From Neoarius graeffei (Eukaryota; Chordata; Actinopteri; Siluriformes; Ariidae), in assembly GCF_027579695.1 (NCBI RefSeq), contig NC_083579.1:69968371-70032370 (forward strand): a stretch of 64,000 bases of DNA, given 5' to 3'. A program made the position numbers and the translations under genes. The notes under the pieces were generated by a model. It made no database searches. It saw only the letters and a program-made list of their open reading frames with translations, and was not told the origin of the DNA. Shown in pieces: positions 31,411-41,340 of the stretch. The first letter of the stretch is position 1, and each line of letters begins with the position of its first letter.

Positions 31411-34400
31411 CCCCCTCCTAGAACTGCCACCTTATTGTGGTGGAGGGGTTTGTGTGCTTGAATGATCCTAGGAGCTATGTTGTCGGGGGCATTATGCCCC
31501 TGTCAGGGTTTCCCAAGGCAGACAGGTCCTAGGTGACAGGCCAGACCAAGAGCAGTTCACCAAAACCCCTATGGAGAAAAAATCAAGGACCGTGACGTCG
31601 CCCGGTATGACGCAGCCGGGGCCCCACCCTGGAGCCAGGCCCGGGGTTGGGGCTCGTATGCGAGCGCTTGGTGGCCGGGCCTTTGCCCATGGGGCCCGGC
31701 CGGGCTCAGCCCGAAGAGGTGACGTGGGCCCGACCTCCTGTGGGTTCACCACCCACAGAGGTAGCAGTAGGGGATTGGTGCAGTGTGGATTGGGTGGCAG
31801 TCGAAGGCAGGGGCCTCGACGACCTGATCCCCGGACACAGCGGCTGGCTGTTGGGACATGGAATGTCACTTCGCTGGGGGGGAAGAGCCTGAGCTTGTGC
31901 GGGAGGTTGAGAGGTACCGGCTAGAGATAGTCGGGCTCACCTCCACGCACAGCTCAGGCTCTGGAACCCAGCTCCTCGAGAGGGGCTGGACTCTCCACTT
32001 CTCTGGAGTTGCCCGTGGTGAGCAGCGGCGGGCTGGTGTGGGCTTGCTTATAGCTCCCCAGCTCAGCCGCCATGTGTTGGAGTTTACCACAGTGAACGAG
32101 AGGGTCGCCTCTCTGCGCCTTCGGATTGGGGAGAGGGCTCTTGCTGTTGTTTGTGCCTACGGGCCAAATAGCAGTATAGAGTATCCAGCCTTCTTGGAGT
32201 CCCTGGGAGAGGTACTGAGGGGTGCTCAGACTGGGGACTCCATTGTGCTACTGGGGGACTTCAATGCTCACGTGGGTGATGACAGTGACACCTGGAGGGG
32301 CGTGATTGGGAGGAACGGCCTCCCCGATCTGAACCCGAGTGGTGTTTTGTTATTGGACTTCTGTGCTAGTCACGGTTTGTCCATAATGAACACCATGTTC
32401 GAGCATAGGGGTGTCCATAAGTGCACGTGGCACCAGGACACCTTAGGTCAGAGGTCGATGATCGACTTTGTAGTCATTTCATCTGATCTCCGGCCCTATG
32501 TCTTGGACACTCGGGCGAAGAGAGGGGCTGAGCTGTCAACTGATCACCACCTGGTGGTGAGTTGGATCCGCTGGCGGAGGAGGAAGCTGGACAGACCTGG
32601 CAGGCCCAAACGTATGGTGAGGGTCTGCTGGGAATGTCTGGCCGAGCACTCTGTTGGGGAGGTCTTTAACTCCCACCTCCGGGAGAGCTTTTTCCAGCTT
32701 CCAAGGGAGGCGGGGGACATTGAGTCTGAGTGGACCATGTTCTCTACCTCCATTGTGGACGCAGCTGTTTGGAGCTGTGGCCGCAAGGTCTCCGGTGCCT
32801 GTCGTGGCGGCAATCCCTGAACCCGGTGGTGGACACCAGAAGTAAGGGATGCCATCAAGCTGAAGGAGTCCTATCGGGCCATGTTGACCTCCGGGACTCC
32901 TGAGGCAGCTGACGGGTATCGGCAGGCCAGGCATGCTGCAGCTCGGGCAGTTGCGGAGGCAAAAACTCGGAACTGGGAGGAGTTCGGGGAGGCCATGGAG
33001 AAGGACTATCGGTCGGCCTCGAAGAAATTCTGGCAAACCGTCCGGCGCCTCAGGAGGGGGAAGCAGTACTCTGCCAACACTGTTTACAGTGCGGGTGGGG
33101 AGCTGTTGACCTTGACTGGGGACATTGTCGGGCAGTGGAAGGAATACTTTGAGGATCTCCTCAATCCTACCATCATGTCTTCCACTGAGGAGACTGAGGC
33201 TGATGACTCAGAGGTGGACTCATCCATTACCCAAGCCGAAGTCACTGACGTGGTTTGCAAGCTCCTCGGTGGCAAGGCACTGGGGGTGGATGAGATCCGC
33301 CCTGAGTATTTCAAGTCTCTGGATGTTGTGGGGCTGTCTTGGTTGAAATGCCTCTGCAACATCGCGTGGCGGTCAGGGACAGTGCCTCTGGAGTGGCAGA
33401 CTGGGGTGGTGGTCCCTCTTTTTAAGAAAGGGGACCGGAGAGTGTGCTCTAATTATAGGGGAATCACACTTCTCAGCCTCCCAGGGAAGGTTTACTCCAG
33501 GGTACTGGAGAGGAGAATTCGACCAATAGTCGAACCTCGGATCCAGGAGGAACAATCCAGTTTTCCTCCTGGTCGTGGAACACTGGACCAGCTCTATACC
33601 CTTCATAGGGTGCTCGAGGGTTCAAGGGAGTTTGCCCAACCAGTCCACATGTGCTTTGTGGATCTGGAGAAGGCATTCGACCGTGTCCCCCATGGTATTC
33701 TGTGGGGGGTGCTTCGGGAGTATGGGGTTTGGGGCTCTTTGCTAAGGGCTGTCCGGTCCCTGTACGAACGGAGCAGGAGTCTGGTTCGCATTGCCGGCAG
33801 TAAGTCAGACCTGTTCCCAGTGCATGTTGGACTCCGGCAGGGCTGCCCTTTGTCACCGGTTCCGTTCATAATTTTTATTGACAGAATTTCTAGGTGCAGC
33901 CAGGGGCTGGAAGGAATCCTGTTTGGGAACCACAGGATTTCATCTCTGCTTTTTGCAGATGATGTTGTCCTGTTGGCTTCTTCAAACCAGGACCTTCAGC
34001 ATGCACTGGGGCGGTTTGCAGTCGAGTGTGAAGCGGCTGGGATGAGAATCAGCACCTCCAAGTCAGAGGCCATGGTTCTCAACCGGAAAAGGGTGGCTTG
34101 CCCTCTCCAGGTTGGTGGAGAAGTCCTGCCTCAAGTGGAGGAGTTTAAGTATCTCGGGATCTTGTTCATGAGTGAGGGAAGGATGGAGCGTGAGATCGAC
34201 AGGCGGATCGGTGCAGCCTCCACAGTGATGCGGTCGCTTTACCAGTCCGTCGTGGTGAAGAAGGAGCTGAGCCAAAAGGCAAAGCTCTCAATTTACCGGT
34301 CGATCTACGTTCCGACTCTCACCTATGGTCATGAGCTTTGGGTAATGACCGAAAGAACAAGATCGCGGATACAAGCGGCCGAAATTAGTTTCCTTCGCAG

Positions 34401-34760
34401 GGTGGCTGGGGGCTCCCTTAGAGATAGGGTGAGAAGCACAGTCACTCGGGAGGAGCTCGGAGTAGAGCCGCTGCTCCTCCACATCGAGAGGAACCAGCTG
34501 AGGTGGCTTGGGCATCTTTTTCGGATGCCTCCTGGACGCCTCCCTGGGGAAGTGTTCCAGGCATGTCCCCCTGGGAGGAGGCCCCGGGGAAGACCCAGGA
34601 CACGCTGGAGGGACTATGTCTCTCGGCTGGCCTGGGAACGCCTCGGTGTTCTTCCCGAGGAGCTGGCCGAGGTGTCTGGGGAAAGGGAAGTTTGGGCTTC
34701 CATGCTTAGACTGCTGCCTCCGCGACCCAGTCCCGGATAAGCAGAAGAAGACGAGACGAG
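31411..34760 (+). mobile_element. RTE-clade LINE, Rex3-like, nearly full length
   Basis: About 3.35 kb with a 12-bp target-site duplication ACCAAATATTGA (31,399-31,410 and 34,761-34,772). Encodes endonuclease and RT. The 3' end lacks a poly(A) and ends GAAGAAGACGAGACGAG, a simple-sequence tail usual for RTE elements. The Rex3 name is from protein resemblance judged by eye. Confidence 0.88.
31571..34740 (+). pseudogene. Rex3-like LINE polyprotein (endonuclease-RT), two lesions
   Basis: The endonuclease begins near [11 protein letters not shown] (about 31,855) and has [12 protein letters not shown] and STDHHLVV. The RT has NYRGITLLSLPGK, MCFVDLEKAFDRVPH, GLRQGCPLSP and LLFADDVVLLAS with intact catalytic aspartates. 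The C-terminal part has the RPRGRPRTRWRDYV block. A frameshift lies in a G run at about 31,876-31,882 (frame 1 to frame 2). An in-frame TGA at 32,818-32,820 sits where CGA is likely. Otherwise open to 34,740. It would prime at nicked DNA, but is inactive as it stands. Confidence 0.9.
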
Positions 34761-34902
34761 ACCAAATATTGACTTTGTTTCATTTATGGCTTACTGATTA
34801 CTGTTAATTGTATTTTTTACGTTGAAACATTTCATTATTTTAAGCCATTTTTGGTCTACACCATTTCTTTACATGTGCCTAAGACTTTTGCACAATACTG
34901 TA

Positions 34903-35072
34903 TATACAACAAAGTCTGTCAGTTTTGTTTTTCTAATTTTGACCCCTTTGTTCTCTTTATATAGCTCGAAAGCAAATTGTGATCCATAATGGTTTGACGG
35001 ACTTTAATATTCTTGTGTTTTTGTACTTGTGTAAACACAAGGACATGACTTCAAATACTGAAAGCTACTCAC
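34903..35072 (-). other. odc1: ODC intron 3 remnant next to the Tc1 element
   Basis: Intron sequence immediately after the exon 3 donor (GTGAGT, minus). No exon was found in it. The Tc1-type element ends at 34,900. Confidence 0.55.
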
Positions 35073-35246
35073 TTGGCATTGTCATGGCTACGAGCAACCT
35101 TCATCAACTCCAGTTCACTATCAAAGGTCATCATTTGCACGCCGTGTGCAGAAGCATACTTGATCTGTGACAGCTGCTTATATGGGTTGGCATAAATGAT
35201 CCTACTGGGCTCCACTCCCAGAGACTGCACAAGCTGGATCTCAGTC
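35073..35246 (-). pseudogene. odc1: ODC-like exon 3 with 1-bp insertion
   Basis: 174 bp between acceptor CCTTTAG and donor GTGAGT. It encodes TEIQLVQSL, then [18 protein letters not shown] and [16 protein letters not shown]. The codons for Leu-Gly read CTTGGG, one T too many (about 35,221), so the downstream half is out of frame and meets TAG at once. Phase and flanking exons fit a 173-bp exon. Confidence 0.88.
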
Positions 35247-35358
35247 TAAAGGAAGATACAGCGACGTCAGTACAATTTCTACTACCATTACACCTACTGC
35301 TACAATTTGCAATTCTATTCAAAGATAACAATATTCTTTCAGACAATAACTCACAAAC

Positions 35359-35532
35359 CTTGCTTGCACAATCAACTCCCACTCCCAATGTTACCAGTGT
35401 CTCTACAACAGCCCTGCTATCATTGCATTTCACAGCATAGAAAGGTGCGACACGAGGCAAGGCGCAGGCCCATCTAAGGTGCTTCTTAAGGACATCCCCC
35501 AGGTCTACCACATAGAAAGCATCCTTGTCATC
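35359..35532 (-). pseudogene. odc1: ODC-like exon 2 (PLP lysine)
   Basis: 174 bp between acceptor CCCTGTAG and donor GTTTGT. Encodes [20 protein letters not shown] and then [16 protein letters not shown], including the lysine that binds PLP (ODC Lys69 equivalent), and ends GVDCASK. Open and well conserved. Confidence 0.93.
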
Positions 35533-35637
35533 CTACAGGGAAAAGAAGAGTGTCAAGAAAAATAAAAGCTTGACAGTAACATGCTGTACACATCACCCAA
35601 ACTAGCGAAAAATAAAAATGTGATTCAGAAAACTCAC

Positions 35638-35759
35638 TGATGTATTGGACTCCTTGATCATCTGCTTAACAATGTCCTTTCCACTGAATTCTTCCTCCAA
35701 GAAGGTGATTTCAAAGTTGTCAGATGAAGTCATGGTCATAAGTTAAGTTCCAGATGAAA
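35638..35759 (-). pseudogene. odc1: ODC-like first coding exon
   Basis: Acceptor TTTTACAG, then 20 bp of 5' UTR and ATG at 35,739-35,737. Codes MTMTSSDNFEITFLEEEF and GKDIVKQMIKESNTS, ending in phase 0 before donor GTGAGT. The AG acceptor upstream shows that at least one 5' non-coding exon should exist to the right; none was found before the LINE/LTR insertions. Confidence 0.85.
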
Positions 35760-35811
35760 CTGTAAAAGTGAAGGGTGAGTGTTAACACTATCCTTGCGTT
35801 CATGACAAGCA

Positions 35812-36268
35812 TTACATTACAGGAATTTAGCAGACACTCTTATCCAGAGTGATATATAACAGAACCCTGACAAAACCTTAGCAGAATCATATAAAAACAT
35901 TATGTCTTGAAAATGCATGTCTTGGAGTCAACATCCATCCATCTATCCTGGGCAAGGTTGCCAATCTATCTAGTCTATCCAGAAGAATGGAATGATCAAT
36001 GGTATCAAATGCTGCACTAAGGTCAAGCAACACAAGCAGCGAGACACAGCCCTGATCAGAAGCCAACACTAGGTCATTTACTACTTTAACCAGAGCTGTC
36101 TCTGTGCTATGATGAGGTCTAAATCCTGACTGATACATTTCATGGATGTTATTCCTATGTAAATATGAGCATAACTGCTGTGCCACAGTGTTTTCAAGGA
36201 TCTTGGGGATAAAGGGGAGGTTTGATATTGGCCAATAATTGGACAGCTGACAGGGATCAAGGTCAGGT
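35812..36268 (-). mobile_element. L2/Rex-like LINE, internally deleted
   Basis: Minus frame NYWPISNLPFIPKILENTVA to GFRPHHSTETALVKV and DLSAAFDTIDHS is part of the RT, which then jumps to a 3' tail CACTCTGGATAAGAGTGTCT. Most of RT and all upstream parts are missing. Confidence 0.82.
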
Positions 36269-36282
36269 TTGCTATAGCACCC

Positions 36283-36482
36283 TCCTCTCTAGTAGGAAGC
36301 ACCAGTTCCTCCACCTCAAACAACTTAGCCACAATCGTAGCTTTGATATCCCTCTTATAGTCTTGTTTGGTAACTGGGATCTTATAATATGCAGCTATCT
36401 GCAACAACTCATCCTTCCTGCATTTATCTATAACCTCCAAGGTTGGATCAGCCACAAACCGTTCAATGTCAAAAGTCCCCAT
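36283..36482 (-). pseudogene. gag N-terminus of an LTR element (SAP-like)
   Basis: Starts ATG at 36,482 (MGTFDIERFVADPTLEVI), 95 bp inside the primer-binding site. The first about 65 residues (DELLQIAAYYKIPVTK) look like the SAP-type helical start of some fish gypsy gag proteins. It is cut off by the LINE at 36,268. Confidence 0.65.
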
Positions 36483-36576
36483 TGTCAACCAAACAATTCT
36501 AATGACAACGCTACTCAATAAAATCCACTAATGCAAATAAATCACCTCTACAGGAACTTTTCCAATTACAGAGATA

Positions 36577-36597
36577 GATCCCAGACGAGCCCCAACT
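36577..36597 (-). promoter_or_regulatory. Primer-binding site, tRNA-Pro type
   Basis: On the minus strand AGTTGGGGCTCGTCTGGGAT directly follows the LTR, close to the tRNA-Pro primer complement. Confidence 0.75.
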
Positions 36598-36929
36598 TGT
36601 TACGATCCCTAGGTGGTGCTTTTAGGGGATGCCACACCCAGTGATTGCTCCTGATTGTTTCCTCACTTTTTGTGATTTTAACGTCTGTTTTAGAGTGTAT
36701 TGACTGCATGTGCAAGTGTAACCGTGTGTAAAGTCATCTGGACCAGACTGAGAGGGCTTTTTTCTGCCTTATGTGAAGGTGTGAGTAACAAACAGGAATT
36801 TTTTTCCAGCGTCCCTCGGCAGAGAACAACAATGGCTTCAAGAACAATTCTTGCATACTCCATGGACTTTATGAAGAGCCTCAAATAGTTCCCCAGCAAT
36901 TCCGCAATTGAAGGATCTGCTACATAACA
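36598..36929 (-). repeat. LTR of a tRNA-Pro-type element
   Basis: 332 bp from TGTTACGA to CATAACA. With the primer site and gag start it is the 5' LTR of a minus-strand element whose remainder is lost. Not the same family as the LTRs at 21.7 and 29.9 kb. Confidence 0.8.
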
Positions 36930-37024
36930 ATAGCATTCTTAGAGGTTACTGCAGACCAAGAGGAAGGAAAGCAGGCAGGAACTATCTTTGAACAAATCAG
37001 ACAGTTATCGGTAAGACAAATAAC

Positions 37025-38283
37025 TTGATTAATCTTCATGCAAAACCTGAGTTGTCTGTACGATCCCCAAGCACAAATTTGGTGACTGTCAAAAATGTAA
37101 ACAAGGAGCCTCACAGCTGTGGTTACCCTCTATTAACATCTCAACTCTCACAGTCCAAGTTGAAAGGCACAAAAGTATTTAATTTACCATCAATATTTCT
37201 GTGTAATGCCCAATCTTTGGGCAATAAATTGGATGAGTTTGAGTGCCGTCTATCCGATTCGCAAACTGATGTTGCCATCATTTCAGAGACTTGGTTCAGT
37301 GAATCTTCACCAGCAGAAGCTACTGATGTACAGGGTTATACGACTTTCTCCTGTCCACGTGTGGGACGATCTGGCTGCGGCGTAGCCATGTACGTCAGAA
37401 ATGATATTCTATCAAGCGCCCTTGACATCCCCGTGCCTGACGACCTTGAGTGTATGTGGGTGAAAATTCATCCACATCGCCTCCCACGAAGTGTCTCATG
37501 TCTGGCAGTTTGCGCTCTTTATTCCCCACCGAACTCTCAACATGCTGAGCCACTTCTTGACCACTTGGTCAAAGCCGTTGACTCATTACGAGTGAAGTAC
37601 CAAGATATAGGTGTGCTTGTTGGGGGAGATTTTAACCATGTCAAAGTAAATAGACTGTGTAGGAGTCATGACTTACAAGAAGTCATCAATCAACCTACAA
37701 GGGGACAGGCAATGCTTGATCTCCTCATTACTAATTTATATCCGTACTACTTAACCCCTACTGTGGAGGACCCACTCGCCAACAGCGACCATAACGTCGT
37801 GTTGATGCAGCCGAAAGAGAGTTCTCTGACCAACAAGATTGTAAAACGAGTTTGCAGACCCATTCGTGATTCGAGTCTGCGCTCATTAGGTCAGTGGATA
37901 ACCTCCCATCAGTGGTATGAATTTTTAACAGCCATTTCTGTAAAGGAAAAATCTGAGGCAATGCATAATATCCTACAGGCCAAGATTAACCAGTTTTTCC
38001 CCATGAAATGTATACGTTTGCACCATTTAGATCAACCAAGGATAACACCTGCTGTCAAATCTCTAATATATGCATGGCAACAGGCCTTTGTGAGAAATGA
38101 TGTCACCTGGAAGCGTCTGAAAAACAAGGTGCAACGAAAAATCAGGGATTTGAAAAAGGCTCAGTACAACGAAAAAATACAATCACTGAAGAAGGAAAAT
38201 GTGGCCCAGTGGCACAGAGAAATCAAGTCTTTGTTCAATATGAATCGCTCTGAATCGGTCATCCATATTGAAGGTCTGAATAG
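37025..38283 (+). pseudogene. CR1/jockey-group LINE: endonuclease part
   Basis: Open for 420 codons. The APE endonuclease motifs are FLCNAQSLGNKLDE, IISETWF, LVGGDFNHVKV and NSDHNVVLM, followed by a linker rich in Lys/Arg. It reads GLNS at the point where a hAT element with 8-bp duplication interrupts it. It resumes at 39,229 and again at 47,680. Before these insertions the LINE would have had a long endonuclease-RT frame. Confidence 0.88.
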
Positions 38284-39220
38284 TAGTGCTGTCAAGTGAT
38301 TAAAATATTTAATCACGATTAATGTCGCGACTGTCATAGTTAACTCGCGATTAATCGCAATTTAATCGCACATTTTTGTCACATGAAAAAACATTGTAAT
38401 TCTCTTATCAGCATAAAAATGTGAATGGGCTTGCTTTGTACCAATGTTTTTTTTATTGCAAAGCATAACACGTCTTGACACAGCCACTGCAAAGTGAAAC
38501 CTAAGCCGAGCACCGGGGCTAGCAAAAGAACCATGAGTGAAGTGATCTACTGCTTGAGTTAGTCTAATCAGAGAGACAGGTTACACAGTGACGGTAGGCT
38601 TGACATGCTTGATTATAATATAAAGTACACTATTATATTAAGTTTAAAGTTGTTCGTTGATAAATATTGCATTGAATCTGATCTTTACTGTTTCAGCTCA
38701 CTTAACACATTTTGTACTTTTACACTTTCTGCCTGTTGATGCGTCGTGCTGTCCAATCAGAGGCGGCCAAATTTGCATATTACAGGAAGGATTTCTGGGA
38801 TAGCATTGAGTTTACAGTTCAGAGGGATCTGGCTTCTTTAGACGCTGTCTTCTTAAAACTGAATAAATATTTAAAAAGAGGCAAATGAGCCAGTCTTTTG
38901 AACGGCTCTTTTCAAAGAACGGATCACAAAGATGCGGATCCCATCAAAGAGCCATAAATCCCATCTCTACTAGCGCGCCCTGCCCGCACTGATTCTTTGG
39001 GGGGGAGGGGAGGGCAGAGGACTCTGGCGGTGCGGGGCATTACAGTCTAGCTGCTATCGTTTTTCTAAGCAAACTCTCTGTTCCAAGTTCCTGGCAGTTT
39101 CAAAAGCTTATGAAAAACCTACATCACGTCACAGAGCGTTAATCTTGCGATAAAAAAATTATCGCCGTTAAAATTGAGTCAAGTTAGCGCATTAATAACG
39201 CGACATTTTTGACAGCACTA
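38284..39220. mobile_element. Non-autonomous hAT element in LINE
   Basis: 937 bp, termini TAGTGCTGTCAA and TTGACAGCACTA, exact 8-bp target-site duplication CTGAATAG (38,276-38,283 and 39,221-39,228). Several ATTAATCGCGA-like words lie just inside both ends, as expected of transposase-binding sites. No coding frame. Confidence 0.94.
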
Positions 39221-39228
39221 CTGAATAG

Positions 39229-39433
39229 TAATGATTATCGAAGAATAGCCAATGAAATCAATAAAACACTAGCCACCATAATCCAGTCCTTGCCACCGAT
39301 TGATCCATCACTGCTGCCTTCTTATCTGCCTTCACTCCCAGCACCATCGGTAGAGCTGTGGGAAGTGTACAGTAAACTTCTGAGAGTGAAAACTAGGAAA
39401 GCCGCAGGGCCTGATAGGATATCAGGCAAACTG
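39229..39433 (+). pseudogene. Same LINE: linker to start of RT
   Basis: The frame resumes NDYRRIANEINKTLATI and reaches KTRKAAGPDRISGKL, the first RT motif, where the gypsy copy B LTR interrupts it at 39,434. Confidence 0.88.
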
Positions 39434-39740
39434 TGTGGCAGCGGGGGCGTGGTCAAGCGTCGGTCTGTGACCGGAGGGCAGAGTCAGGGAAGGTAAGTGG
39501 CAGAATCACTGAACCTGAGGTCTATTAACGTGTGTTTGTGTGTCTTCCCCAGTGACTGCGCCCTATTTAAGGAGAGAGCGAGAGCAGAGGGGAGCTCTCT
39601 CCCCAACCAGAAGACTAGTGTGTGTGCGTGCGTGCATGGCTGGGAGAGTGTTCAAGCTGAAAAGCTGAAAATAAAGAGTTTTGAACTTAATTCTGGCCTG
39701 CCGTCTTTCTGTGCTCCTCCCACTCCTATGAACTGCCACA
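39434..39740 (+). repeat. 5' LTR of gypsy copy B
   Basis: 307 bp. TATTTAAGG box near 39,563 and AATAAAGAG near 39,670 as likely promoter and poly(A) signals. Confidence 0.92.
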
Positions 39741-39741
39741 G

Positions 39742-39759
39742 TGGTGCCGAAACCCGGGA
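39742..39759 (+). promoter_or_regulatory. Primer-binding site, gypsy copy B
   Basis: TGGTGCCGAAACCCGGGA, one base after the LTR end. Same site as in copy A. Confidence 0.85.
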
Positions 39760-39784
39760 CGGAGCACAGGAAAAGAATAGTCCC

Positions 39785-40630
39785 ATGGAGTCCTCCCCCT
39801 TCGCAGACCTGGTCCACGCCCTCGCCACAGCCCAGCAGAGCCAGGACCAGGCGCTAGTCACCCTCCGGAAGGAGCAAGAGCACCAGTTCGAGGCCCTGGT
39901 GTTGGCGCAGCAGGAAGATTGACAGGCGTTCCGGCACCTCCTCACGTCGGCAGGGTCCACCACCTCCACCACCGTGGGCCCTTCTCCCCTCACCCTAACT
40001 AAGATGGGCCCACATGACGACCCCGAGGCCTTCCTCATGCTCTTCAAGCAGGCATCAGAGGCCTCAGGCTGGCCGGTGGAACAGCGCACAGCACGCCTCC
40101 TCCCCCTGCTAACGGGCGAGGCGCAGCTGGCCGCGCTACAGCTCCCCGCCGACCGCCGGCTGGTTTACGCGGACCTTCGCCGGGCTGTCCTCCAGCGGGT
40201 GGGGCACCCCCCCGAACAACAGCGACAGTTCTTCCGCGCTCTGCGCCTGGAGGAAGTTAGCCGGCCGTTTGCGTTTGGCCAGCAGCTCCGGGATGCCTGC
40301 TGGTGGTGGTTGAGGGCCGACAACCGTGACGCCGAGGGAATCATCGATCAGGTGGTACTAAAGCAGTTCATCGCCTGCCTACCAGAGGGGACCGCGGAGT
40401 GGGTCCAGTGCCACCGCCCGGCGTCGCTGGATCAGGCCATCGAGTTGGCAGAGGACCATTTGGTGGCTGTTCTGATGGCAGGACAGTGGACATCCTCTTC
40501 TTCCCTCTCCTCTCTCTCCTCTCTCTCTCTCTCTCGACGGGCCAGCCCCACCCCAGCCGGCCCGTCGCACCCACGGTGCCCTCCCCTTTTTCCCTTCTGT
40601 GTCTGTCTCTTCCCCCCCTCAGGTGAGTGA
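39785..40630 (+). pseudogene. gag of gypsy copy B
   Basis: ATG at 39,785 (MESSPFADLVHALATAQQSQ). One TGA at about 39,920, where the codon before QAF should be Arg, so CGA to TGA. The rest is open: MGPHDDPEAFLMLFKQ, ARLLPLLTGEAQLAALQLPA, RADNRDAEGIIDQ, ELAEDHLVAV, then a Ser/Leu/Pro-rich linker ending PPSGE-stop. The stop lies in the overlap with the zinc-knuckle frame (40,599). About 280 residues, normal for a gypsy gag. Confidence 0.85.
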
Positions 40631-41330
40631 GCCCCAGAGCGCCAGTGCAGAGTGGAAGCCCGGGCTGGTTTGCTGGCGCTGCAGGGAGCCGGGCCACCTC
40701 CAACAGCAGTGTTCGGCAATGAAAGTGGGCGCGGTGGTTCGGATCCCCGACGCACCAGGAGCTGCCCTCGATCGGGCCGGAGTGTATCACATACCAGTAA
40801 GTATCCAAGGGGATACATATCAGGCGTTGGTGGACTCTGGCTGTAATCAGACCTCAATTCACCAAAGCCTGGTGCAAGACGAGGCACTGGGGGGAGCACA
40901 GGGGGTGAAGGTGTTGTGTGTGCACGGGGATGTTCACAGCTACCCTTTAGTGTCGGTCCACATTCTTTTCCGAGGGAAAAAATTTAGAGTAAAGGCGGCG
41001 GTTAATCCTCGCCTCACCCACTTGATAATTTGGGGGACTGATTGGCCATGATTCGGGGAGTTAATGAGCCATTTAGTGAAGAATGGGTCCTGCCGTAGTT
41101 CAGCAGGGGGAGGTCCCGGTGTCGCATTGGTGGGAGCAGCTGTAACAGAGCCGTCTACGTCATCTCTGCGTCAGAGTGAGGAGCAGCAGGCTCCTCCTCC
41201 CTCTCTCGGGGAATCCCTCACGGATTTTCCATTAGAGCAGTCGCGAGACGAGACTCTGCGGCATGCGTTTGAGCAAGTGAGAGCCAAATGCCACCCCGTC
41301 CTTCCCCTAGTTTTCTATTATGAAGGATAG
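40599..41330 (+). pseudogene. Zinc knuckle and protease of gypsy copy B
   Basis: Open in the +1 phase relative to gag. CWRCREPGHLQQQC is the CCHC zinc knuckle and ALVDSGCNQTS the protease active site. A TGA follows TDWP at 41,049-41,051; the frame then continues FGELMSHLVKNG (from 41,053). A further frame change occurs near 41,330, before the integrase zinc domain. Confidence 0.85.
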
Positions 41331-41340
41331 ATTATACTGA

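Larger units (their letters stand above)
30998..34900. mobile_element. Tc1/mariner-type non-autonomous element, carrying a LINE
   Basis: Termini CAGTACTATGCAAAAGTC and GACTTTTGCACAATACTG with TA on each side (30,996-30,997 and 34,901-34,902). Only about 540 bp are its own sequence; the rest is the Rex3-like LINE inserted at 31,411-34,760. No transposase recognised. Confidence 0.88.
10025..35759 (-). pseudogene. odc1: Ornithine decarboxylase-like gene, disrupted
   Basis: Six minus-strand exons match ornithine decarboxylase, the PLP enzyme that makes putrescine from ornithine in the cytosol. The N-terminal exons keep FYAVKCND with the PLP lysine. The C-terminal exons keep MYYVNDG and SIWGPTC with the catalytic cysteine, which favours ODC over antizyme inhibitor. 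Splice sites are canonical and phases agree. Exon 3 is 174 bp with one extra T instead of 173, which shifts the frame. The TGG codon split by the last intron reads TAG. Exons for the middle third (the IGGGFPG and AEPGRYYV regions) were not found. Transposons fill about 24 kb between the two groups. A live gene with errors is unlikely given three independent defects, but small exons could have been missed. Confidence 0.82.

Noticed and set aside
32536-33036. Minus-strand frames of 77-166 codons across the Rex3-like LINE
   Set aside because: Antisense shadows of the GC-rich LINE coding strand; no independent motifs.
35131-35511. Antizyme inhibitor instead of ODC
   Set aside because: The exons keep the PLP lysine in FYAVKCND and the cysteine in WGPTC, which inhibitors typically lose or alter.
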